Origin: Allofournierella_A excrementavium
Lineage (GTDB): Bacteria; Bacillota; Clostridia; Oscillospirales; Ruminococcaceae
DNA length: 64,000 bases
Assembly (NCBI GenBank): GCA_019120375.1
Contig: DWVE01000013.1
Span: forward strand, 1 to 64,000
Direction: 5' to 3'
Program-made: the position numbers and the translations under genes
In this document: positions 6,426 through 15,666 of the stretch, in pieces
Layout of the letters: each line of letters begins with the position of its first letter
Numbering within the stretch: position 1 is the first letter of the stretch
The notes under the pieces: generated by a model
Database searches by the model: none
What the model was told of the DNA's origin: nothing
The model's input: only the letters and a program-made list of their open reading frames with translations

Positions 6426-8171
6426 ATGAAAGAGCCCCTCTTCACCGCCGCCGGCGAGGCGCTGCCCGCCCTGCCCTGGCCGGACTACCCCCGCCCCCGG
6501 CTGCGGCGGGAGAGCTTTCTCAACCTGAACGGCCGCTGGCAGTTCGCGGTAAACCAAAGCGGCGAGGCCCCCGCGGCCTATGACCGGGACATCCTGGTCC
6601 CCTTCTGCCCCGAGAGCGGCCTCTCGGGCATCGGCGAGCACTTTGCCGAGGGCAGTTTTCTCTTTTATCGCCGCGTCTTCTCCCTGCCCGACGGCTTTAA
6701 TGCCGGGCGGGTGCTGCTGCACGCGGACGGGGCGGACCAGACGGTAGACTGCTTTTTGAACGGGCGGCGGCTGGGCAGCCACACCGGCGGCTACGAGGCC
6801 GCCGAGTTCGAGCTGACCGGCGCGCTTTTGCCCGGTGAAAACGAGCTGGTGCTGCGCATCACCGACGACCTGCGGAGCCATGTACAGCCCTACGGCAAGC
6901 AGGTGGAGCGGCCCGGCGGCATGTGGTACACCCCGGTGAGCGGCCTGTGGCAGACCGTCTGGCTGGAGAGCGTGCCGCAAACCTACATACGGCGGGCGGA
7001 CTTTGCCTGCACGCTGGACGAGGCGGTGCTGGACGTGGGGGACGAGCGCCTTTTCGGCACCGTGACGGTGGCGGACCCGGACGGGGCCTTCACCGCACCG
7101 CTGGAACGGGGGCGGGCGGTGCTGCGGCCGGAAAAGCCCCGCCGCTGGAGCCCGGAAACGCCCTTCCTCTACCCCGTCGTCATCGAGGCGGGAGCCGACA
7201 GAGTGGAGAGCTACTTTGCCCTGCGCACCCTGGAAGTGAAGACGGTGGGCGGCCATGCCCGCCTCTGCCTCAACGGCGCGCCCTATTTTTTCCACGGGGT
7301 GCTGGACCAGGGCTACTGGAGCGACGGCATTTTTACACCTGCCAGCCCTGCGGCTTATGACGAGGACATTCTGGCCATGAAGGCCCTGGGCTTCAACACT
7401 CTGCGCAAGCACATCAAGGTGGAGCCGCCCCTCTTCTACTACGCCTGCGACCGCCTTGGCATGGCGGTGTTCCAGGACATGGTGAACAACGGGGACTACA
7501 ATTACCGGCGGGACACAGTGCTGCCGAACCTCGGCTTCCAGACCCGCCGCGGCGACGAGAAAATGCACCCCGACCCGAAAACCCGGGCGGCTTTTCTGGC
7601 GGGGATGGAGGCGACGGTGGCGGCGCTGAAAAGCCACCCCTGCGTGGTCTACTGGACCATCTTCAACGAGGGGTGGGGGCAGTTCTGCTCCACAGCCGCT
7701 TATCGAAAGCTGCGCTCGCTGGATGCCAGCCGCTTCATCGACTCCACCTCCGGGTGGTTCCGCTGCGGCGAAACGGATGTGGACAGCCGCCACGTCTACT
7801 TCGGGCCGTGGAATTTGAAGGCGGGTGAAAAGCCGCTGGTGCTCACCGAGTTCGGCGGGCTGACCCTGCCGGTGGCGGGGCACCTGCAATGCCCGGGCCG
7901 CAGCTATGGCTACGGGGCCTGCAAGAGCGCCGAAGAACTGGAGCGGCGGGTGCTGGCCCTCTATGAAAAGCGGGTGCTTCCGCTGGTGGAACAGGGCCTG
8001 TGCGCCGCCATCTACACCCAGCTTTCCGACGTGGAGGAGGAAGTGAACGGCCTGCTCACCGCCGACCGCAGGATGTGCAAGCTGAAAGCGGACCCCATGC
8101 GGGCGCTGGCAGAGCGGCTGGCGGAAGCGACAAACGCCTCCTGCCGGGAGCCGTCCGCCCCTGCCCGGTAA
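6426..8171 (+). CDS. Glycoside hydrolase family 2 (beta-glycosidase-like)
   Basis: The 581-residue protein shows the GH2 layout. First is an N-terminal sugar-binding jelly roll with FLNLNGRWQFAV, YRRVFSLPD and HADGADQTVDCFLNG. An immunoglobulin-like middle domain and a TIM-barrel with FNTLRKHIKVEPPLFYYACD follow. The acid/base is E415 in FNEGW, and the nucleophile is E475 in LTEFGGL. It is shorter than classical beta-galactosidases and nearer the compact beta-glucuronidase/beta-mannosidase-like members. No signal peptide is present, so it acts on an imported oligosaccharide or conjugate. AAAGGAG lies just before the ATG. The pairing with a bile-salt-type acylase suggests de-conjugation of host or xenobiotic conjugates, but this is inference from position. 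Confidence 0.85.
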   Translation: MKEPLFTAAGEALPALPWPDYPRPRLRRESFLNLNGRWQFAVNQSGEAPAAYDRDILVPFCPESGLSGIGEHFAEGSFLFYRRVFSLPDGFNAGRVLLHADGADQTVDCFLNGRRLGSHTGGYEAAEFELTGALLPGENELVLRITDDLRSHVQPYGKQVERPGGMWYTPVSGLWQTVWLESVPQTYIRRADFACTLDEAVLDVGDERLFGTVTVADPDGAFTAPLERGRAVLRPEKPRRWSPETPFLYPVVIEAGADRVESYFALRTLEVKTVGGHARLCLNGAPYFFHGVLDQGYWSDGIFTPASPAAYDEDILAMKALGFNTLRKHIKVEPPLFYYACDRLGMAVFQDMVNNGDYNYRRDTVLPNLGFQTRRGDEKMHPDPKTRAAFLAGMEATVAALKSHPCVVYWTIFNEGWGQFCSTAAYRKLRSLDASRFIDSTSGWFRCGETDVDSRHVYFGPWNLKAGEKPLVLTEFGGLTLPVAGHLQCPGRSYGYGACKSAEELERRVLALYEKRVLPLVEQGLCAAIYTQLSDVEEEVNGLLTADRRMCKLKADPMRALAERLAEATNASCREPSAPAR

Positions 8172-8181
8172 AACCGCCGAA

Positions 8182-8218
8182 AAAAACGCGGCCTGTCTTT
8201 TGACAGGCCGCACTTTTT
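8182..8218. terminator. Bidirectional terminator between converging genes
   Basis: Perfect stem GCGGCCTGTC (8188-8197) / GACAGGCCGC (8202-8211), with A runs on the left and T runs on the right. It serves the GH2 gene (+) and the symporter gene (-). Confidence 0.9.
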
Positions 8219-9600
8219 TATTTCTTTTTCATCTCGTTCTGCTCGTAGTCCCGCAGGGAGGCCAGCGCCTTGGGCGCCAGGGGCAGCAGGGCGATCATGT
8301 TGAAGATGGTCATGAGGCCGATGCCCACGTCCCCCAGGTCCCACACGAACTGGTAGGCCGCAAGGCCGCCCACAAAGAGCATGACCAGAGCCAGCAGCTT
8401 GTAGGCCGTCTGGCTGCGCCAGCTGTCGCCGAAGAGGTAGGCCACGTTGGAGCGGGCGTAGAAGAGGATGCCCAAAAAGGTGGAGAAGCTGAACAGCCAC
8501 AGCACCACCGCGATGAACACCACGCCGAACGCCCCCAGGTGGTGGCCCATGGCCGCCTGCAGCAGGTCCATGCCCTCCAGCCCCTGGGTGAGGGAGGCGG
8601 GGGTGAGCAGCATGACCATGGCGGTGCAGCTGCAGATGAGCAGGGTGTCGATGAACACGCCCAGCGCCTGCATCAGGCCCGCCTTGGCCGGGTGGCTCAC
8701 ATGGGCGGCGGCCGCCGCGCAGGGTGCGGAGCCGGAGCCCGCCTCATTGGAGAAAAGGCCGCGCTTCGCGCCGTTCATGATGACCGCGCCGAGGCCGCCG
8801 CTCACCGCCTGCCGCAGGCCGAAGGCCTCGGAGAAGATGCGGCCGAACACCGCCGGCAGCTGCTGAACGTTGAGCAGGATGATGACCAGGGTGATGAAGA
8901 AGTAGCAGGCGGCCATCAGCGGCACCACCACGTCCAGCACCCTGACGGTGGCGTTGCGCCGCAGCACGATCACCGCCGCCACCGCCACCAGCGCCACGGT
9001 GGACCACAGCGGCGGGATGTTGAAGGCGTTCTCGAAGGAGGAGGAGATGGAGTTGCCGATGACCTGGCTGATGCCGCACCAGCACACAAGGCCGGAAACG
9101 GCGAACAGTACCGCCAGCACCGAGCGGCGCTTGCCTTTTGCGAAAAGGGCGTGGAGATAGTAGGCCGGGCCGCCCCGCCAGCCGCCGTAGAGGGGGTCTT
9201 TTTCCTTGTAGAGCTGGGCCAGGGTGGCCTCGATGAAGGCGGTGGAGGAGCCCAGCAGGGCGATGAGCCACATCCAGAACACCGCGCCCGCGCCGCCGGC
9301 GCTGATGGCGGCCACCACGCCCACCAGATTGCCCATGCCCACCCGGCAGGCGGTGGAGACGATGAGGGCCTGCACGCCGGACAGCCCCTCCGCCCCCGGC
9401 TTTTTGTTGTTTGCCATGGTGATGCGCACCATCTCCGGGAACAGCCGGAAGGGCAGAAAGCGGGTGCGCAGGGTGAAATACACCCCCGCCGGCAGCAGGA
9501 TGAGCACCAGCAGAGAAACGCCCAGGCTGCTGCCGCCGGGCAGCGGGATGCGGAACAGATCGCCCCACAAAAAATTATAGATCGCGGTCAGAAGGGCCAT
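8218..9600 (-). CDS. Sodium:alanine/glycine symporter (AGCS family)
   Basis: The 460-residue membrane protein has about 11 hydrophobic segments. AGCS family motifs are clear: the N-terminal FLWGDLFRIPLP, GVQALIVSTACRVGMGNLVGVVAAISAGGAGAVFWMW (start of the glycine-rich core, near residue 95) and NEAGSGSAPCAAAAAHVSHPAKAG in the middle. It ends in KKK. The family imports alanine or glycine with sodium (AlsT/DagA type). It has its own promoter upstream of 9600 and shares the bidirectional terminator with the GH2 gene, so it is monocistronic. Substrate preference among small neutral amino acids cannot be read from the sequence. Confidence 0.9.
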   Translation of the reverse strand: MALLTAIYNFLWGDLFRIPLPGGSSLGVSLLVLILLPAGVYFTLRTRFLPFRLFPEMVRITMANNKKPGAEGLSGVQALIVSTACRVGMGNLVGVVAAISAGGAGAVFWMWLIALLGSSTAFIEATLAQLYKEKDPLYGGWRGGPAYYLHALFAKGKRRSVLAVLFAVSGLVCWCGISQVIGNSISSSFENAFNIPPLWSTVALVAVAAVIVLRRNATVRVLDVVVPLMAACYFFITLVIILLNVQQLPAVFGRIFSEAFGLRQAVSGGLGAVIMNGAKRGLFSNEAGSGSAPCAAAAAHVSHPAKAGLMQALGVFIDTLLICSCTAMVMLLTPASLTQGLEGMDLLQAAMGHHLGAFGVVFIAVVLWLFSFSTFLGILFYARSNVAYLFGDSWRSQTAYKLLALVMLFVGGLAAYQFVWDLGDVGIGLMTIFNMIALLPLAPKALASLRDYEQNEMKKK

Positions 9601-9651
9601 GGAAAATTCCTTTCAGATACGGCCAAAGGGCCGCTTGTCGTGCATTTTATC

Positions 9652-9680
9652 AGTATACCCGGCCCCTGCCGCCTTTGCAA
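9652..9680 (-). promoter_or_regulatory. Promoter of the AGCS symporter gene
   Basis: On the minus strand: -35 TTGCAA (9675-9680), 17-bp spacer, -10 TATACT (9652-9657). Confidence 0.7.
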
Positions 9681-9691
9681 GCCTTTGGGGC

Positions 9692-9725
9692 AAAAAACGG
9701 CCCTTCCCCGCCGGGAAGGGCCGTT
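9692..9725 (-). terminator. Terminator of the KtrB-KtrA operon
   Basis: 13-bp perfect stem AACGGCCCTTCCC (9696-9708) / GGGAAGGGCCGTT (9713-9725). On the minus strand it is followed by TTTTTTG. Confidence 0.9.
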
Positions 9726-9735
9726 CTCGTCTCGC

Positions 9736-10383
9736 TTATGTCCGGAAACACTTTTTCAGCGCCCGGTATTCGCCCAGGGCCAGCAGGGTGCCGTCCTTGG
9801 GAAGCACGGTGTACGGGGTGATCTGGGCGTCGATGGCGCCCTCCCGCTTGACCGCCAGCAGGTTGATGTTGTGGATGCGGCGCACGTCGATCTCGCCGAC
9901 GGTCTTGCCCGCCCACTCGGCAGGCACCTCCACCTCCACGATGGCGTTGTCGGCGTCCAGCTCGATGTAGTCCAGAAGATGGTCGGAGCCATAGCGCACC
10001 GCCGCCCACTTGGCCAGCTGCTTTTCGGGGTAGAGCACCTCGTCCGCGCCGTTGCGCAGAAGGAACTTGGCCTGCACGTCCCGCTCGGCCCGGGACACCA
10101 CCTTCTTTGCCCCCAGCTCCTTGAGCAGCGAGGTCGTTTCCAGCGAGCTTTGGAAATTGTCGCTGATGGCCACGATGCAGACATCATAGTTGCCCACGCC
10201 CAGCTCCTGCAAAAATTCGCCGTTGGTGCTGTCGCCGATCTGGGCGTTGGTGACCACGTTGAGCACGGCGTTCACCTTTTCCTCGTCGTCGTCCACCGCC
10301 ATGACCTGATGGCCCTGGGCGTTCAGCTGCATGGCCAGATGGCGGCCGAAGCGGCCCAGGCCGATGAGCAAAAAGGATTTCAT
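9736..10383 (-). CDS. ktrA: KtrA/TrkA-type potassium channel regulatory subunit
   Basis: The 215-residue protein has an N-terminal RCK-N Rossmann domain with the nucleotide-binding motif GLGRFG (residues 8-13) and the acidic VDDDEEKV after strand 2. An RCK-C domain follows in the last ~80 residues. This is the standard KtrA/TrkA length (about 220). It forms a cytoplasmic ring under the KtrB pore and gates K+ uptake in response to ATP/ADP or NAD(H), and through RCK-C to cyclic di-AMP in Firmicutes. It starts 14 bases after the KtrB gene's stop with GGAGG upstream, so the two are one operon. Confidence 0.92.
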   Translation of the reverse strand: MKSFLLIGLGRFGRHLAMQLNAQGHQVMAVDDDEEKVNAVLNVVTNAQIGDSTNGEFLQELGVGNYDVCIVAISDNFQSSLETTSLLKELGAKKVVSRAERDVQAKFLLRNGADEVLYPEKQLAKWAAVRYGSDHLLDYIELDADNAIVEVEVPAEWAGKTVGEIDVRRIHNINLLAVKREGAIDAQITPYTVLPKDGTLLALGEYRALKKCFRT

Positions 10384-10397
10384 AAAAAACTCCTCCT

Positions 10398-11729
10398 TTA
10401 ACCGATGGTGATGCGCTCCTGCGGGAGCTTGCTGCCAGTCTTGGCAGCGCCCGCCAGCGCGGCGTAGATGAGGGTGAGGCCGCCCACGCGGCCCATGTAC
10501 ATCAGGAAGATGAGCACCCCCCGGGAAACAAGGCCGAGGCTGGGGGTCAGCCCCAGGGAGAGGCCCACCGTGCCCACCGCCGAGGCGGTCTCAAACAGGC
10601 AGTCGGCCAAAGGCAGCCCCTCCACCGAGCTGATGATGAAGCCGCCGAAGAAAAACAGGGTGACATAGAGCAGCAGGATGGCCGCCGCGTCGCAGGCGGC
10701 CTTGACGCTGATGCGCCGGCCGAAGAAGCGGCCTTCCTCCCGCCGCCGGAACACGGCGATGGCGTTGGCGAAGAGCACCGCCACGGTGGTGGTCTTCATG
10801 CCGCCGGCGGTGGACCCCGGCGAGCCGCCGATGAGCATGAGCACGATGGTCACCGCCACGGCAAGGCCGCTGAGCGAGGTGAGGTCGGCGGTGTTGAAGC
10901 CGGCGGTGCGGGGGGTGACGGACTGGAACAGGCTCATCCACACCCGCTCGCCCAGGGGCAGGGCGGAGAACTCGTCGAAGAAGAACCACGCCGCCGGCGC
11001 CACGATGAGCACCGCCGTGGTGACCAGGATGACCTTGCTCTGCATGCGGTAGTGGTGCAGGCGGAATCCGTTGGTGCGGATGTCGTCCCAGGTGAGGAAG
11101 CCGATGCCGCCCACCACGATGAGGCCCATGATGACCAGGTTCACCACCGGGTCGGCCCGGTAGGCGGTGAGGGAGGCGTATTCCGCGCCCGGCGCGCCCA
11201 TCAGGTCGAAGCCCGCGTTGCAGAAGGCGGAGATGGAATGGAACACCGCCATCCAGACGCCTCTGAGGCCGAAATCCCGCACGAACACCGGCGCAAGGCA
11301 GGCTGCGCCGATGCCCTCGATGAGGAACACCGCCCGCAGGATAAAGCCGGTGAGCCGCACGATGCCGCCCACCTTGGGGGCGGAGATGGCCTCCTGCATG
11401 GTGCCCCGCTGCATCAGCGAGATGCGCCGCCCTGCCAGCAGGGCGATGGCCGAGGCCACCGTGACCACCCCCAGGCCGCCGATCTGGATGAGCAGCAGGA
11501 TGACCGCCTGGCCGAAATACGACCAATAGGTGGCGGTGTCCTGCACCACGAGGCCGGTGACGCAGACCGCCGAGGTGGCGGTGAAGAGCGTCTCGTCAAA
11601 GGGAGTGACGCGGCCACTCTGGGAAGCAAAGGGCAGCATCAGCAGCAGCGCCCCCGCCAGAATGACCGCAGCGAACAGAAGGATGATGATCTGAAAACTC
11701 GTCAGACGCCGCAACGGCGCAATGTCCAT
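10398..11729 (-). CDS. ktrB: KtrB/TrkH-type potassium uptake channel subunit
   Basis: The 443-residue membrane protein has the fourfold M1-P-M2 pore architecture. Selectivity-filter-like loops with TSAVCVTGL, SISAFCNAGF, VTPRTAGF and SAVGTVGLS are spaced through the chain, each with the conserved glycine. The start was set at ATG 11729 (MDIAPLRR) because GGAGG lies 9 bases upstream and the longer frame would cross the promoter. It conducts K+ (Na+-dependent in many KtrB proteins) together with the KtrA ring encoded next. A clear promoter precedes the gene and a terminator follows ktrA, making a two-gene transcript. Confidence 0.93.
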   Translation of the reverse strand: MDIAPLRRLTSFQIIILLFAAVILAGALLLMLPFASQSGRVTPFDETLFTATSAVCVTGLVVQDTATYWSYFGQAVILLLIQIGGLGVVTVASAIALLAGRRISLMQRGTMQEAISAPKVGGIVRLTGFILRAVFLIEGIGAACLAPVFVRDFGLRGVWMAVFHSISAFCNAGFDLMGAPGAEYASLTAYRADPVVNLVIMGLIVVGGIGFLTWDDIRTNGFRLHHYRMQSKVILVTTAVLIVAPAAWFFFDEFSALPLGERVWMSLFQSVTPRTAGFNTADLTSLSGLAVAVTIVLMLIGGSPGSTAGGMKTTTVAVLFANAIAVFRRREEGRFFGRRISVKAACDAAAILLLYVTLFFFGGFIISSVEGLPLADCLFETASAVGTVGLSLGLTPSLGLVSRGVLIFLMYMGRVGGLTLIYAALAGAAKTGSKLPQERITIG

Positions 11730-11790
11730 TTTAAAAGCCTCCGTTTTTTTGCCGGGCCTGAGGGGCCCCGGCTTTGGGTCTTTATCCCAC

Positions 11791-11819
11791 AGTATACCCC
11801 ATTCGATGCCGGTTGTGAA
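11791..11819 (-). promoter_or_regulatory. Promoter of ktrB-ktrA
   Basis: On the minus strand: -35 TTCACA (11814-11819), 17-bp spacer, -10 TATACT (11791-11796). The leader of ~55 nt is too short to hold a cyclic di-AMP riboswitch. Confidence 0.75.
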
Positions 11820-11885
11820 GAGCATTTTTCGTAAAATTTTTCCCGCGGGCAAAAGGGCGGGGCGGCGCGGCGCGCCGCCCCGGTT

Positions 11886-12941
11886 TCAGGGGGTTTTTTC
11901 CTCCAGGTCGCGGGCGGTGACGGCCCGGTAGGGCAGCCAGACATAGTGACCGTCCTCCAGTTCCACCGCCCCGGCGGGGTCGGAGCCGTCGGCCAGCGCC
12001 AGCACCAGGTCCAGCATGGCCCGGGCGATGCCCGCGCCGTCGTTGCGCACGGTGCCGTAAAGCTCCCCCGCCGCCACCGCTTCCAGGGCGGGGGCGGTGG
12101 CGTCCACCCCCACCACCAGCGGCAGGTCCTCCTCCGCCTGCTTGAAGGCGTCGATGGCCCCCAGGGCCATGTCGTCGTTGTTGGCGAACACCACCTCGAT
12201 GGCGTCCCCCATCCCTTCCTCCAGCCACTGCCGGGCCTTGGCCATGGCCTGGCCCCGCTTCCAGTTGGCGGTGTCGCTGGCCAGCTTTTCCACCTCCACC
12301 CCCGCGTCGGTGAGGGTCTTGACGGCGTACTCGGTGCGCAGCATCGCGTCCTGGTGGCCGGGCTCGCCCTCCAGCATCACATACTGAAGCACCCCGTCGC
12401 CGTTGCGGTCCAGGGCGGGGTCGGTCTGCCATGCCTCCAGCACCAGCCGCCCCTGCAGAACGCCGCCCTCCTCCGCCTTTGCGCCCACATAGTAGGCGTG
12501 CTCCCAGCGCAGCATGTCCTCCGCCACCGGCTGGCGGTTGAAGAAGATGAGGGGCACGCCCGCCTTCCGGGCCTTGTCGATGAGCACGGCGGCGGCGGTG
12601 CGGTCCACGATGTTGACGCACAGCGCGTCGCACCCGCGGCCGATGAGGCTGTCGATCTGGTCCAGCTGGGTGGTCTGGTTCGAGCGCCCGTCCACCACCG
12701 ACAGGTTGATGCGCAGGTCCCGGGCCTGCTCCTCCTCCCGGGCCATCCGCTCCAGCTCGGCGGCGATGGTGGCGATGAAGGTGTCGTCCTGGGTGTAGAG
12801 GGCCACCCCCACCCGCAGCACCGGGGGCTCCGTTTCCGCCGCGCCGCAGCCGGCGGCCAGCGCCGCCAGCGCCGCGCAGGCAAGGGCCGCGGCCGCCTTA
12901 CGAAGCCACCGGGAACAGCAGCTTTTGATTGTCCGGTTCAT
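11886..12941 (-). CDS. MglB-like galactose/sugar-binding lipoprotein of the sensor operon
   Basis: The 351-residue protein has an N-terminal signal with lipobox LAALAAGC, so it is lipid-anchored outside the membrane. The rest is a periplasmic-binding-protein-like sugar-binding domain. It has LRVGVALYTQDDTF, DALCVNIVDRTAA, a calcium-loop-like DRNGDG and FANNDDMALGAIDAFKQA, all as in MglB. It is a diverged paralog of the importer's own MglB at 20083-21222. It is the last gene of the regulator-kinase operon and its start overlaps the previous gene by 44 bases. It therefore probably presents sugar to the kinase or adds capacity to the importer. No ABC component is encoded beside it. Confidence 0.85.
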   Translation of the reverse strand: MNRTIKSCCSRWLRKAAAALACAALAALAAGCGAAETEPPVLRVGVALYTQDDTFIATIAAELERMAREEEQARDLRINLSVVDGRSNQTTQLDQIDSLIGRGCDALCVNIVDRTAAAVLIDKARKAGVPLIFFNRQPVAEDMLRWEHAYYVGAKAEEGGVLQGRLVLEAWQTDPALDRNGDGVLQYVMLEGEPGHQDAMLRTEYAVKTLTDAGVEVEKLASDTANWKRGQAMAKARQWLEEGMGDAIEVVFANNDDMALGAIDAFKQAEEDLPLVVGVDATAPALEAVAAGELYGTVRNDGAGIARAMLDLVLALADGSDPAGAVELEDGHYVWLPYRAVTARDLEEKTP

Positions 12942-13818
12942 AGATGTCCTCCCCCCGCAGGATGGAAAAAGCCAGCGGCTGGGGCTGCCAGTCTTCGCCC
13001 CGGGCGGTGCGCACCGCCCCTTCCACCGCCAGATACCCCGCGGCAAAATCGCTCCACACCGCGCTGGCGGCAAGGCTGCCCCGCTCCAGCGCCGCGGCGA
13101 TGGGCCCGGTGGAGCCCACGCCGTAGAGGGCGGAGGCAAGGCCCAGTTTTTCCTTGGCGGCAGCCGCCGCCTCGGTGGCCGACGGCTCGAACAGCAGCAC
13201 CGCCGCCGCGTCCGTTCCGGCCAGCGCCTCTTCCAGCGCGCCCTCCCCTTCCGGGGCGTTCTCGGTGACCTGAGCGCCCGCCTCTTCCAGCGCCGCCTTG
13301 GCGGCGGCAAGGCGGGCGCTCACCCCCGCCGAGCCGGGGGCGCTGTTCACCAGCAGCACCGGCCTCGCCGGCGTGTCCACCAGGGCCGCGGCGGCCAGCG
13401 CCCGGCCCAGGGCCTCGTTGTCCGGGCAGACGGAGGCCGCCCCGCCGGCGGATTCCAGCGTGATGACCGGCGCGCCGGGCTCGGCGGGCAGCTCGCCCGC
13501 CGGGATGACCACCAGCACGTCCGCCCCCCGCTGGGCCTCGTAGCCCATCAGGCGGGCCTGCTCGGCGGCGTCGTTCTCCGCCGAGAGGGTCACGATGCGC
13601 ACCTCCGCCCGCAGTTCGCCCGCCGCCTGCTCCATGCCGAGGCGGGCGTTGGCCCAGTCGGAGCCGTCGGTGCTGCGCAGGATGACCGACACCTCCACCG
13701 GCTCGCCCTCCCGCCGGGCAAAGGGCAGCTGGGGCCAGGCCAGCGTCAGCGCCACCGCCGCCGCCAGCGCCACCAGCACCAGCAGCTGCCAAAGCGCGTT
13801 GCTCCTTTGTTTTTTCAT
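12898..13818 (-). CDS. Membrane-anchored substrate-binding protein, third gene of the sensor operon
   Basis: The 306-residue protein has an uncleaved-looking N-terminal hydrophobic segment (about residues 10-28) with no lipobox cysteine. A type-I periplasmic-binding fold follows (VSVILRSTDGSDWANARLGMEQAAGEL, beginning near residue 41; GADVLVVIPAG; ITLESAGGAASVCPDN). This matches the ribose/galactose-binding sensor family but is weakly conserved. It lacks the calcium loop seen in its neighbour. The ATG overlaps the kinase stop codon by 4 bases (ATGA), so translation is coupled. The anchored form without transporter genes points to a co-sensor that binds ligand and contacts the Cache domain of the kinase. 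This role is inference. Confidence 0.75.
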   Translation of the reverse strand: MKKQRSNALWQLLVLVALAAAVALTLAWPQLPFARREGEPVEVSVILRSTDGSDWANARLGMEQAAGELRAEVRIVTLSAENDAAEQARLMGYEAQRGADVLVVIPAGELPAEPGAPVITLESAGGAASVCPDNEALGRALAAAALVDTPARPVLLVNSAPGSAGVSARLAAAKAALEEAGAQVTENAPEGEGALEEALAGTDAAAVLLFEPSATEAAAAAKEKLGLASALYGVGSTGPIAAALERGSLAASAVWSDFAAGYLAVEGAVRTARGEDWQPQPLAFSILRGEDIYEPDNQKLLFPVAS

Positions 13819-15632
13819 GGCTCTTCCTCCCGTTGCAGCTGCGCGGCCTCCTCGGCGGTGAGGGCGGGCAGCCGGATGCGCACGGTGGTGCCCTCGTCCG
13901 GCTCGCTGAACACCTCAAGGCCGTAGCCTTCGCCGAAGGTCAGCCGGATGCGCCGGTGGACGTTGCGCACCCCGATGCCCGACCCGCTGGACCGGGTCTG
14001 GGGCCGGCTCTCGTCCAGAAGGCGCTCCACCACCTCGGGGGGCATGCCCACGCCGTTGTCGCTCACGTCGATGACCAGATCGCCGCCGTCCCGCTTTGCG
14101 GTGACGGTGATGCGCCCGTCCTCCTCGCAGCCGGCCATGCCGTGGTAGATGGCGTTCTCCAGCAGGGGCTGCACGATGAGCTTGAGGGTGTAAAGGCCCT
14201 CGGTGCCTTCTTCGGCGCGCACCGAGGCGGTGAACCTATCCTGATAGCGGATCTGCTGGATGGTCATGTAGTGGCGCGCGTGCTCCAGTTCGTCCGCCAG
14301 GGGGATGAAGCTGCGCCCGCGGCTCAAGGCGATGCGGAACAGCCGCGCCAGCGAGGTGACCATCTGGATGGCCTCGTCGTAGCGGCCGGCCTCGGTCATC
14401 CAGATCACCGAGTCCAGGGTGTTATAAAGGAAATGGGGGTTGATCTGGCTTTGCAGCACTTCCAGCTCGCTGCGGCGCTTGCGCTTTTCCTGCAGGATGA
14501 TGTCGTCCATCAAATGGCGCATGGTGGACACCATGGACGCGATGGAGTGGGCCAGCCGCCGCACTTCGTAGCAGCCGTCCTCTTTGATGGCCACCTCCCG
14601 GGCCCCGGCCTCCAGCTCTTTCACCGACTGCTCCAGCCGGCGGATGGGGTCGGAGATGCGCGCCGAGATGCGGAAGTTCAGAAAGGCCATCAAAAAGGCC
14701 GAGAACAGCAGCATGGAAAGGCCGAACAGGAAGATGTAGCCCCCGTCGTCCCCCGCGCCGGTGCGGGGCACCACGCCCACCAGCTTCCAGCCGGTGTAGC
14801 CCACCGTCTTGACGGTGACCAGCCTTCTTTCCCCCTGGAAGGTCTCGGTGTGGGTGCCGTCGGCCAGAGACGCGGCGGCCAGATTGTTCTCGGTGTCCAG
14901 CCCCGCGTAGATGAGCTGCTGGCGGGGGTGGTAGATGAGTTCGCCGGAAGCGTCGGTGAGGTAGATGTAGCCGCCGCCCGCCAGCTCCACGTCCCGGCAG
15001 ACCTGCTCGATGCCGGAAAAGCCCATGTCCACCAGCAGAACGCCGCTGTAGGTGCTGCCCTCTCTTGTGAGCTGCACATACCGGCTCAGGGACACCACCC
15101 AGCGGAAGTTCTCGTCCGGGTCGGCGAAGAGGCGCTGGATGTGGGGGGTGGAAAAGTGCAGGTTCTCCATCTTGTCCAGCGCCGCCTGATACCAGTCGGA
15201 GGAGGCGGGGTCCGCCCCTTCCTTCAGGGCGGTGAGGGGGGTGCCCGCCACCAGCGCGCCCTTGCTGTCGAACACGGCGATGGAGACCAGCTCGTCCCGG
15301 TTCTCCTCGTACAGCAGCTCCATCCCCTCGTCCAGGCTCTGGGTGGCAAGGTCGGCGTTTTTGATGATGCGGTAATACATGGTGTCGCTCACCCGCATCA
15401 TCCGGCGCAGGTAGCTGTCCATGTTCATGTTCACCTGGCCCAGCACCCGCTCGGTGTTCTCCCGCACCAGCTGCTCGGTGCCCGCGGAGTAGCGCCAGAC
15501 AAGGCTCAGCCCCATGAGCACCATGCCCGCCACCGCGGCCACGGTGAAAGACAGGGAGATGACCATCTGGATGCTCATGGTGCGGTAGCGCCCCGAGAGG
15601 GATGCCGCCGCCCGGGCGAAGAGTTTTTTCAC
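13815..15632 (-). CDS. YesM-like sensor histidine kinase
   Basis: The 605-residue protein has a transmembrane segment at about residues 20-45 and a large extracellular Cache-type sensor to about residue 300. A second membrane span (YIFLFGLSMLLFSAFLMAFL) and a HAMP linker (RISDPIRRLEQSVKELE) follow. Next is the His-kinase domain of the LytS/YesM class with QSQINPHFLYNTLDSV, in which the His of PHFLYN is phosphorylated. The C-terminal HATPase has IDVSDNGVGMP and GSGIGVRN. The start is GTG at 15632 with GGGAG upstream. It lies 34 bases after the regulator gene and is coupled to two binding-protein genes. Together with the adjacent mgl importer this fits sensing of extracellular galactose or a related sugar. 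Confidence 0.9.
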   Translation of the reverse strand: MKKLFARAAASLSGRYRTMSIQMVISLSFTVAAVAGMVLMGLSLVWRYSAGTEQLVRENTERVLGQVNMNMDSYLRRMMRVSDTMYYRIIKNADLATQSLDEGMELLYEENRDELVSIAVFDSKGALVAGTPLTALKEGADPASSDWYQAALDKMENLHFSTPHIQRLFADPDENFRWVVSLSRYVQLTREGSTYSGVLLVDMGFSGIEQVCRDVELAGGGYIYLTDASGELIYHPRQQLIYAGLDTENNLAAASLADGTHTETFQGERRLVTVKTVGYTGWKLVGVVPRTGAGDDGGYIFLFGLSMLLFSAFLMAFLNFRISARISDPIRRLEQSVKELEAGAREVAIKEDGCYEVRRLAHSIASMVSTMRHLMDDIILQEKRKRRSELEVLQSQINPHFLYNTLDSVIWMTEAGRYDEAIQMVTSLARLFRIALSRGRSFIPLADELEHARHYMTIQQIRYQDRFTASVRAEEGTEGLYTLKLIVQPLLENAIYHGMAGCEEDGRITVTAKRDGGDLVIDVSDNGVGMPPEVVERLLDESRPQTRSSGSGIGVRNVHRRIRLTFGEGYGLEVFSEPDEGTTVRIRLPALTAEEAAQLQREEEP

Positions 15633-15666
15633 GCGATGCTCACTCCCTTGCCGAACACCGCCGCCT

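Noticed and set aside
9601..9651. Riboswitch before the AGCS symporter gene
   Set aside because: The leader is ~45 bases with only a short GCGGCC/GGCCGT hairpin, too small for a glycine-type aptamer and without a terminator.
11730..11790. Cyclic di-AMP riboswitch before ktrB
   Set aside because: The ~60-base leader is far shorter than the known ydaO-type aptamer.
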